From: Gentiana macrophylla
Lineage: Eukaryota; Streptophyta; Magnoliopsida; Gentianales; Gentianaceae
Length of the DNA: 64,000 bases
Reading direction: 5' to 3'
Assembly (NCBI GenBank): GCA_026214975.1
Contig: CM047805.1
Coordinates: forward strand, 64,092,170-64,156,169
The number at the start of each line of letters is the position of its first letter. Position 1 is the first letter of the stretch. The translations under genes were made by a program, and so were the position numbers. Shown in pieces: positions 56,253-64,000 of this stretch. The notes below the pieces were generated by a model that had not been told where the DNA came from, did no database searches, and was given only the letters and a program-made list of their open reading frames with translations.

Positions 56253-57903
56253 TGATGGCCAAATTATAGTAAACCAACTTTAACCGGCAGAGTACCGGGT
56301 CGGTTGTACTACAATGGCGAGCAATGTCGTATCCCACGAAGGATCAATCAAGTATCACAATCACTTTTGTATCTAGTTCAGGCTCACAAATATTGGTGAA
56401 GGTAATTATTGCTAGAATAAGATTAAAATACTAACTTTAAAAATATGATAAACGAAATAGCTAAATTATGGTCAAGAACACTACTCTCAATACCCTTTCC
56501 GAATTACTAAGGATGAGCATTAACCTACCAACCAACCAATCACTTCTAATGAATGTGTTGTGGGTGCAATCTCCTAAACTGGTCTCTAGGCGCTAATACC
56601 ACAACCTAGTTACCCTATACTCGGTTCAACAGTCCCCTCTATGGGATTTAATTGACCTAATATGATTAAATCAATGAGATGCTCCGCATCCACCGAGTTC
56701 ACGGCTTAGCTAGAATAACCTTACCAAGGAACAGGCTGCGAAAAACTCGACTAGTTCGTGCATGGCAATCCTAAAATTCTAGTTCGCACACCCCCTCGGA
56801 AAATACATTTATAAAGTTCGTGTGTAAAATCAATTAATGGTTCGCGACTCCACTAAAAGCATTAAGATCAAATTTTAGAACACAAACATTCAAAAGATTA
56901 AACTTTTATGCCCTACTCATCCCTAGATCATCGTTTAGGCATCAATTTCGCGATCCATCACATAATCTAGCTATCAGAAAATTTAGCTATGCATAATAAA
57001 AATAAAAGTGCAAAAATTCATGAAGAAATTAATAATATATATGATTAAAGGATTGAATAAAAATTACCAATGAAAAACGTAGCAATCCACCACTCGAATC
57101 GTCACTTCGTTGTGTTCCAATCACAAAATAAAAGAGATGTTGTTCTAAGAAAATATTGCAGAAAAATAAAATAAAACTAATCTCATCGGAAGAGGAAAAG
57201 GTCGCAGCAAAAAAAGAGAAAAATTGTGCTATGAAAAACTGTGTGTTGAAATTTGACCTAAATGGCTTATAAATAAATAAATATATCCGACTCCCCGTAT
57301 TTGCTTCTGAAAAATTCCCAGCAAAAGAAAATAAAAGTGTCCACCTTCCCATGATTTTCGTCCGCTTCTATTAAATGCCAATAGGGTGTGGACCCTTCCT
57401 TTGACCAATAAGATTGTTTCCCTTTTTTTTTTTCCTTTTTCTTTTCTCATCTAATTTTTTTCTTATCCCAAATATTAGAGGGATGCGAACGGACGGAAGG
57501 AAAGAAATGCTGGGACCTCAATTCCATTTAACACAAAAGTCGGGATCCCGACACAGTTGGATAGTAATTTTTTCTGAATGTTTGAATTTGAATCACGCGC
57601 CATTTTCTCATATGAACTCCGTTTTAGACGAATTTTGTACCGTTGTGATCCTCGTCATGCCCTCTATCACGCCATACATGTAATAAAAATAAACCACATA
57701 CCCAAGCGTGACAAATACCATAAAACACACTCAAATCACCCGAAAAAAGTCGAGATTTTCGACGTAAACGCCTTTACGTCTCGTGATTCTACTCGTGGCG
57801 AAATGTGCCTATAAAAACACTTAACTATCCCAAAATTACACCGAATATGCTACAAATATAGGGTAAAATGCACATGAAATTATAGCAAAGTTGACTCTCA
57901 TCA
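56253..57903 (-). repeat. Athila-like gypsy 3' LTR
   Basis: 1,651 bp, starting TGATGG and ending CTCATCA on the plus strand, so 5-bp inverted ends TGATG/CATCA. It abuts GTGGA (56248-56252) in the Mutator fragment on one side and a polypurine tract on the other. The partner LTR must lie beyond 64000, so the duplication cannot be confirmed. Confidence 0.8.
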
Positions 57904-57918
57904 ACTACCCCCCACTTA
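57904..57918 (-). other. Polypurine tract of the Athila-like element
   Basis: The minus strand reads TAAGTGGGGGGTAGT immediately before the LTR start TGATGAG. Confidence 0.8.
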
Positions 57919-59679
57919 GTGTTTGCTCGCCCTCGAGCAAATCAAGCAATTCAAAAATAAATCATGAGGCCAACGTTGCGATCATACGGGAAACCAATAT
58001 ATTCAACGAGTAAAAACTAGTCAAGAAGCGAATAAACACGAGCCAAAACATATCTTATCATGTAAATAGAATGTGTGTGTGTGTGTGTGCATAGCTTCTC
58101 AATTATTAATCACGATCACCCGGCTCAGATTATAAATGCATGACTAATGGCGTTACACCATAGGCTTATACTTCATAAGCATCTCCACTAATCGAGGTCA
58201 AATCAAGGCTAACTAAGGTCAGGCAGGACTTGCACGGTTGTAACGTTAGGCCAGGGACGGGGTTAAACGAAAGGAAAAAAGGAATATCAAAAGAGAAAAA
58301 CGAATGAGCTTAATCAAAACTTCTTGAAATTGCCTCATAACTCACATCCTTAGCTTGGTTCAAGCAAGCATTCTCCTTCTTTACTCTCAAATTCCAACAT
58401 ACTTCACTGTGAACTCGTCCCACCAACGCCACATTGGAAGAAATAATACATGGCTTTCGCCAAACATTCTTTGACTCAACTTTATCCAACACTTTATTCA
58501 AATTTCGCCCCCTTTTTTTTTTAAGCTGATAAACCAAACACCAACACTTTTTGCATCCCCTTCTCATTCATAAAGCAAAGGATCCATCAACACCATACTT
58601 GGATACACATCTCCACCACCCCACACTTGTGCTAGCAAGTATGTCCAAAATAATATTAAAACTCACTCGTAGGGTGCCAAAGAAACGTAGACCACAAATA
58701 AAGGCTAAGGTTTGGTGATTATGGGCTAATCAACGAATGGCTAAGTTCGGGTGGGGGTCTAACCACCCTGCAAAGGCTTAGAGGGGTTTCTGTGGACATT
58801 ATGTACATGGCTGGCTATTTGGCCCTGGTTGAATTAAAGAAATGCCAGGACCGTCATCCCTAATCTACCAAGATTGACCTTTCTATTTCGCCTCGAAGTT
58901 AATGATATAAGTTCTAGGTAACAGATTACTGTCTATGGCATCTATAATCATTCACTAACCAACCACAATTAATGAAAGCAAAGCTATTACGTGCATAAGA
59001 ATGCCATTTCCACAACAAGATGAAGGTTTGACTCGCATGCATTCAAATCTTGACTAATAATTAATCATAGAAGATAATGACTCACATAGGGTTCGCAACA
59101 TCAGAATCATGAAGAATTTAAAAATAGCTCAACTTTTACTCCAATGGACCAAACACTAAGCATATAGCTCATTCGATGCATAAAATTAAAGCACATGTTA
59201 GTAAAGTGAAGCTAAGTCTACCACCCCCTACTCAAAACGTAACACCGTCCTCGGTGTGTGAGTGATAAAGTAAAGAAAGAAAGACTTAGCTGAACCGGAA
59301 ACAGAGCGCAACCATTCAAAGTGACAACCTCCAATGTATCTCCCAGGGTACCTGTGCAATCACAATATAGAAACCAAGAATCCACTACGACGAAAGGCTG
59401 AAACCTTAAGCGTAGGTAAGCACAAGTATGGAGATGTATAGAACAAAGAATATACGGATTATCACAAAGCATGAAATGGAATTCGAGATGCGGGGTCAAA
59501 TAAATTATTGGGGATTTATTTGTTTTTTTTTTTTTTTTTTTAAATTTTATTTTATTTTTAATATCCTAATAACCGAGAAAGATGGGTTGCCTCCCATAAG
59601 CGCCTTTGTTTTATGTCGTTGGCTCGACGGAATGAAGAATTATCGGAGGATAAAGAAAGATCGCCAAATTTTTGTAGAG
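57919..59679 (-). other. Athila-like 3' non-coding region
   Basis: About 1.76 kb between integrase and the polypurine tract. It contains a TG repeat (58075-58089), a T run (59521-59541) and CCACCACCCCACACTTGTGC (58614-58633), a second polypurine-like block. No envelope-like coding frame is convincing. Confidence 0.6.
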
Positions 59680-60992
59680 TCATTGGCTTGACTCGTGACT
59701 CTCGTCGCTCGGTGGGAAGTTGGTAAAGGTCACAATCTCGAGGGCCTTATCATAAGGCATATGCTCATATTTCTTCAACCGTAGGCCATTCGTGAGAAAC
59801 GTACCCTTGGTCGGGTGAGTGACCTCGATTGCACAGGAAGGAAAAACTCGGGAAACTTTAAAGGGTCCCATCCACCTAGACTTTAGCTTGCCTTGAAAGA
59901 AGTGAAGACGAGTGTTATAGAGCAAGACTTCATCCCCTTCCTTAAAATTCTTATTTTTAATTTTCATATCATGGAGGATTTTAGTCTTGTCTTTGTAGAC
60001 TCTCGACCACTCAAAAGATTGAAGGCGAAATTCATCCAACTCGGCTAATTGTAGCAACCTCTTCTCACCGGTTGCCCCCTCATCAAGATTCAAAAAACGT
60101 GTGGCCCAATACGACTTATGCTCCAACTCTACCGGTAAATGACACGCTTTTCCATACACCAACATAAACGGGGACATCCCGATGGGCGTCTTAAACACTG
60201 TCCTATGCGACCATAATGCATCGTCCAACTTATGGGCCCAATCCTTACGGTTTGAATTCACCGTCTTCTCAAGTATTCGTTTAATCCCACGGTTAGTCAC
60301 CTCCGTTTGACCACTTGTTTGGGGATGATATGTGGTCCTCATTTTATGCTTGACTCCATATTTCTCTAGGAGTTTATCAAATGGTCTGTTTCGAAAATGA
60401 CTTCCATTGTCGCTAATTATCGCTCGTGGCACTCCAAACCTAGTCAGAATATACTTTTTCACGAACGAATGACCACGTTTCTGTCATTAGTGGGTGAAGC
60501 AATGGCTTCAACCCACTTAGACACATAATCACAAGCGACTAAAATGTACTTGTTCCCATAGGAAGACGGGTAAGGTCCCATAAAATCAATCCCCCATACA
60601 TCAAAAACCTCACAAACTACGATCGGTTGCATAGGCATCTCATCTCTCTTACTTATCCGTCCGGCTCTTTGACACGCGTCACACGTCTTCACATAGGCAT
60701 GTGCATCCCTAAAAATCGTTGTCCAATAGAAGCCACTTTGCAAAACCTTATACGCGGTCCTATCGCCGGCATGATGCCCGCCAGCTTCCTTGTCATGACA
60801 GAATGACAAGATGCTTGGTATCTCACCGTCATCCACACATCTACGAATAATTCCATCCGAACATCGCCTATATAGGTATGGATCGTCCCATATGTAATAT
60901 TTCAACTCGCTAAAGAACTTCTTGCGTTGGTTGTGGGATAACTCAGGATCTACAAACTCGCAAGATAGGTAATTAACATAGGACCGAACCAA
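59680..60992 (-). pseudogene. Athila-like integrase
   Basis: HHCC zinc module ([28 protein letters not shown]), then core [20 protein letters not shown] with the first Asp, [20 protein letters not shown] with the second and [20 protein letters not shown] with the Glu. The C-terminal [20 protein letters not shown] tail is normal for gypsy. A 1-bp shift near 60460 (after NDRNVVIRS) splits it, and a second near 60985 separates it from RNase H. All catalytic residues are kept. Confidence 0.9.
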
Positions 60993-61783
60993 GGTCCTCC
61001 AAACTTACTCACGGGCCTAACATCGACCTTCATATCAGGGATAGCGGTATCCACCGCGAACAACCTCTCATCCGGAAAATCATCTCCTATCTCACTTGCA
61101 ACTTCCTCATCCTTCATCTCATTAGGTAGGCGACTCAAATGGTCTGCCACCACATTCTCACACCCTTTTCTGTCCTTAATGGTCACAACAAATTCTTGGA
61201 GGAGCAAAATCCACCTCAACAAGCGTGGTTTAGCATCCTTCTTAGCAAAGAGGTACCAAAGAGCGGCATGATCGGTGTGCACAACTACCTTGGAACCTAG
61301 CAAACAGGATCTAAACTTATCGAAAGCAAAAACAACGGCTAGAAGTTCCTTCTCGGTAGTGGCATACTTACATTGAGCCGGATTCAATGTGTGACTAGCA
61401 TAGTAGATGGGCTTGAAAAGCTTATCTCTCTTTTGGCCTAGGACTGCTCCTACGGCAGTGTCACTCGCATCACACATGATTTCAAACTCCTCGCTCCAGT
61501 TGGGTGCTATTAGGATTGGTGCTTTAACTAATAAGCTCTTAATTGTGTGGAAAGCTTGTAGACAGTCATCATCGAAAACAAATGGCACATCTTTGGTCAA
61601 TAAGTGTGTAAGGGGCTTGGCAATTTTGGAAAAATCCTTAATGAATCTTCTATAGAACCCCGCATGACCAAGAAAACCCCGAAGTGTTTTCAAGTTCATA
61701 GGGGGTGGGAGTTTCTCAATCGCCTCCACCTTCACCCTATCAACCTCAATGCCATACCTAGAGATCTTATGGCCTAGGACTAT
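60993..61783 (-). pseudogene. Athila-like RNase H
   Basis: GFLGHAGFYRRFIKDFSKIA (RT connection), MCDASDTAVGAVLGQKRDKL (first RNase H Asp), YATTEKELLAVVFAFDKFRS (Glu), KVVVHTDHAALWYLFAKKDA (Asp) and VADHLSRLPNE. It is in frame with RT but cut from it by a TGA at about 61784-61786, where Gly is expected (before IVLGHKIS). Confidence 0.9.
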
Positions 61784-62575
61784 TCATTCTTCCACCATAA
61801 AGTGGCACTTCTCCCAATTCAACACCAAGTCAGTGTCCTCACACCCTTGCAAAACCTTATCTAAATTCCCCAAGCACTCATCAAAAGAATCTCCAAACAC
61901 ACTGAAATCATCCATGAAGACTTCTAAGAACTTTTCTATCATATCGGCAAAGATGGCCACCATGCACCGTTGGAATGTTGCGGGTGCATTACACAACCCG
62001 AACGGCATTCTTTTGTATGCGAATGTGCCATAGGGGCAGGAGAAAGTGGTCTTTTCATGGTCTTGGGGGTCTATAACGATTTGATAGTAGCCACTAAATC
62101 CATCTAGGAAACAATAAAAAGCATGACCACTTAGACGCTCTAGCATTTGATCAATAAAGGGTAGGGGAAAATGATCTTTACGTGTAACGTCATTTAATTT
62201 CCTATAATCTATGCATACACGATAGCCAGTAACAAGACGCGTAGGAATTAACTCATTATTAGCATTAGGGACAACGGTCATACCTCCCTTTTTCGGAACT
62301 ACCTGTGTGGGGCTCACCCACTCGCTGTCTGAAATGGCATAGATTATCCCCATCTCAAGCATCTTTATCACCTTCTTCTTCACTACCTCTTGCATGTGAG
62401 GATTAAGTCTTCTTTGTGGTTGACGCACCTCCCGTGCATCTCCGTTCAAGATGATTTTGTGCTTCACAATCTCAGGGCTTATTCCCCGGATATCCGCCAT
62501 TTTCCATCCAAAAGCCTTTTTATGGCTCCTCAAGACTCTAAGTAACTTTTCTTCCTGTAAAGACGTTTAGTGCAT
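61784..62575 (-). pseudogene. Athila-like reverse transcriptase
   Basis: LGDAREVRQPQRRLNP-type start, then MGIIYAISDSEWVSPTQVVP, TGYRVCIDYRKLNDVTRKDH, QMLERLSGHAFYCFLDGFSG, YGTFAYKRMPFGLCNAPATF and catalytic EVFMDDFSVFGDSFDECL (FMDD form). Only the joins to protease (stops at 62570-62577) and RNase H (TGA) are broken. The RT core itself is intact. Confidence 0.92.
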
Positions 62576-63160
62576 TTAAATAATCAAAGGAAGCAAGTCA
62601 TTTTCAAGAAAAACATACTTGAGGTGTTCAGGCAATGGTTTTAGCTCCAAGTCTTTTGGTGGATCTTCAATGGATTGCTTCATCTTCTCCTCATTTAGTT
62701 CCAACTCCATAAATTTGTGCCACTTGGCACCAACATAATCCGTGGCCTCCAAATCGCATGCGGCCTCTCTTAGCTCTTCATCGGGTGCCTCCGTTGTGCT
62801 TGATTTCATCAAGCATTCCTCCAATGGTTCAGAATAACCCTGCGTATTAGTACATTCCGCAACAAGAGGATATATAGAATCTATAAAGCGGCACTCATCA
62901 GGGTCATCACATGGGTGCTTAATAGACTTATAAACATTTAGCATCACTTTCTCATCCCCTACTCTCACTGTAATCTCCCCCTTCTGAACATCAAGCAAAG
63001 TCCTACCCGTAGCCAAAAAGGGTCTACCTAGAAATATAGGGGTATGACTATCCTCCTCCATATCCAGAACCACAAAATCTACGGGGAAAGCTAACTTCTC
63101 TATTTGAACCAAAACATCTTCTACGACTCCCATGGGGCGCCTAACCGACCTATCCGCCAT
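62576..63160 (-). pseudogene. Athila-like protease C-terminal part
   Basis: MADRSVRRPMGVVEDVLVQI, FPVDFVVLDMEEDSHTPIFL, GRPFLATGRTLLDVQKGEIT and VGDEKVMLNVYKSI are the C-terminal half of the gypsy aspartic protease. The D-S/T-G or DLGAS active site should lie about 35 residues upstream; instead a different coding sequence joins there. A linker to RT follows. Confidence 0.85.
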
Positions 63161-63852
63161 AGCTTCATTATTAGTGAAGCAAAAGGGAAGCGACGATTTC
63201 GGTCCATAGAAACCGCAAAATTAACCGCTTCACGGTGAATCAAGATTCCCCAATCAATGTCTAACATGATGATCGCGAATAGCGTACAAAAGCAAAGCTT
63301 CGGCTTCATTAACAGCCTCGTTATCTGTAGACAAAAGGGCGCGTGAGTTGATGAACTTCTTCCACTCACGGTTGCTGCGAGAAAGGTCGGACGCAGTCCA
63401 AAGATGCAGGTCGCTCGAGAATCGTGAAAGAGATCGCGAGGGAGGGCTCGTCGTAAGCGAGTTTGTCTACTTGACTCATCGGCAAAATTCCATGCGAGCT
63501 CATAATGGGACGAGGGGTCGATAGCGGGTATACCCAAGGCACCGTTGATAGCTTCCGGAGTAAAAATAACCGTGACGCCACGAAGGGTAATACAGCTGGC
63601 AGTCCTCTCAGATGCAGCTTCAGACAAAATAGAATAGAACTCCCTCACTATTGTAAGATTGGGGAGTATTGATGAAGGTGGTGCAACAAAATCTGCCCAC
63701 CCAGAGAAACGCACGCGCAGAAGAGAGCCGTCACCCTCGACCTTGCTCTGATTTAAACCCCTCTCCTTCGCAGGCTCAACCCACTCAAAATAGCGCCAGA
63801 AATGATCTTTAGCAACGCCGAGGTGAAAGAAAGAAGAAAGGGGATACATCAC
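63161..63852 (-). CDS. Accessory ORF of the Athila-like element (plant transposon-associated domain)
   Basis: About 230 residues, beginning near MMYPLSSFFHLGVAKDHFWR. It contains VREFYSILSEAASERTASCI, TLRGVTVIFTPEAINGALGI and KPKLCFCTLFAIIMLDIDWG and ends RFPFASLIMKL. The order EFY... V-G-V-FTPEAIN... DW... FPF-SLI resembles the domain often found in ORFs linked to plant Athila/Tat and other retrotransposons. It joins the protease remnant through a few shared bases in another frame. The start is uncertain because the frame is not checked beyond 63852. Role unknown. Confidence 0.6.
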
Positions 63853-64000
63853 GAGTAGGACGGGCTTTAAAAACTCGCACTCTACCCTCTCCAGATGGAA
63901 GAGACATGGTCCTCACAACAAAAATTTACGCAAGCAAAAAAAGGAGTAAAAATGAGGTTAGTGTGCCTCCTCCTTTTATAGCAGAAGTTAGCAAAAGGAA
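63853..64000 (-). other. Edge sequence upstream of the accessory ORF
   Basis: No clear frame. Contains the T/A-rich CTCCTCCTTTTATAGC near the right edge. Probably element sequence. Confidence 0.3.

Larger units (their letters stand above)
56253..64000 (-). mobile_element. Athila-like Ty3/gypsy retrotransposon, right end outside window
   Basis: Minus-strand order from the right edge: accessory ORF (63174 onward), protease remnant, RT, RNase H, integrase, long 3' non-coding region (57919-59679), polypurine tract, 3' LTR. Gypsy order has integrase last. Pol is broken by in-frame stops and 1-bp shifts; no gag zinc knuckle or protease active site is found before pol. Confidence 0.85.

Noticed and set aside
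58310..58567. Cys/Lys-rich small protein in the gypsy 3' region
   Set aside because: No start context, no known family, not conserved-looking; likely a chance frame in non-coding DNA.

Overview
This looks like a transposon-packed intergenic stretch of a plant nuclear genome, most likely a eudicot. The evidence is Ty1/copia and Ty3/gypsy retrotransposons with plant-type primer sites (initiator-Met and Asp tRNA), Mutator and hAT derivatives, a tRNA-derived SINE, and organelle DNA carrying mitochondrial nad5 and plastid psaA. I see no intact host protein gene, no tRNA or rRNA gene and no CRISPR array. Species cannot be named from the sequence.

Layout. 1-3600: decayed LTR-like DNA with a tRNA-Asp-type primer site, then simple repeats. 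3604-8267: a complete but dead minus-strand copia element (159-bp LTRs, duplication AAATT). 8268-9679: local minisatellite, a hAT-type MITE (8396-8597), an old LTR end and a second hAT-type MITE (9496-9671). 9680-11827: organelle-derived DNA, a plastid psaA piece beside mitochondrial nad5 with its group II intron domain V. A SIRE-like copia element (SIRE-1, minus strand) sits in that DNA. Its outer ends, 11828 and 37571, share the duplication CTTTG. A second SIRE-like element of opposite orientation (SIRE-2, plus, about 19334-33039) splits it inside pol. 37577-42300: rest of the target DNA, a Mutator-type MITE and a degenerate plus-strand copia. 42544-43364: long foldback element. 43382-43542: SINE. 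43859-45593: exon fragments of a RAF-like MAPKKK and of a persulfide dioxygenase (ETHE1-like). 46680-47260: promoter-bearing LTR-like piece. 47532-52626: a very young copia element with identical 192-bp LTRs. 54839-56252: Mutator transposase fragment cut by the LTR (56253-57903) of a minus-strand Athila-like gypsy element that runs off the right edge.

Most notable. Both SIRE copies carry, after pol, a very large second ORF (about 1,350 codons in SIRE-2) preceded by a spacer with a duplicated block, a G-box, a TATA box at conserved spacing, and an excellent plant start context (AACAATGGCG). That looks like an internal promoter for a separate mRNA. The ORF2 product has no obvious signal peptide or membrane segment; it has an N-terminal domain, acidic/basic linkers, a coiled coil and an RGG box. 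The N-terminal domain resembles, in motif order, an ORF fused upstream of pol in the gypsy element at the right edge, so two superfamilies may share one accessory domain. SIRE copies also differ from each other in short scrambled patches centred on CTG/CAG-rich words, which may reflect CHG-methylation-driven base-calling error rather than evolution.
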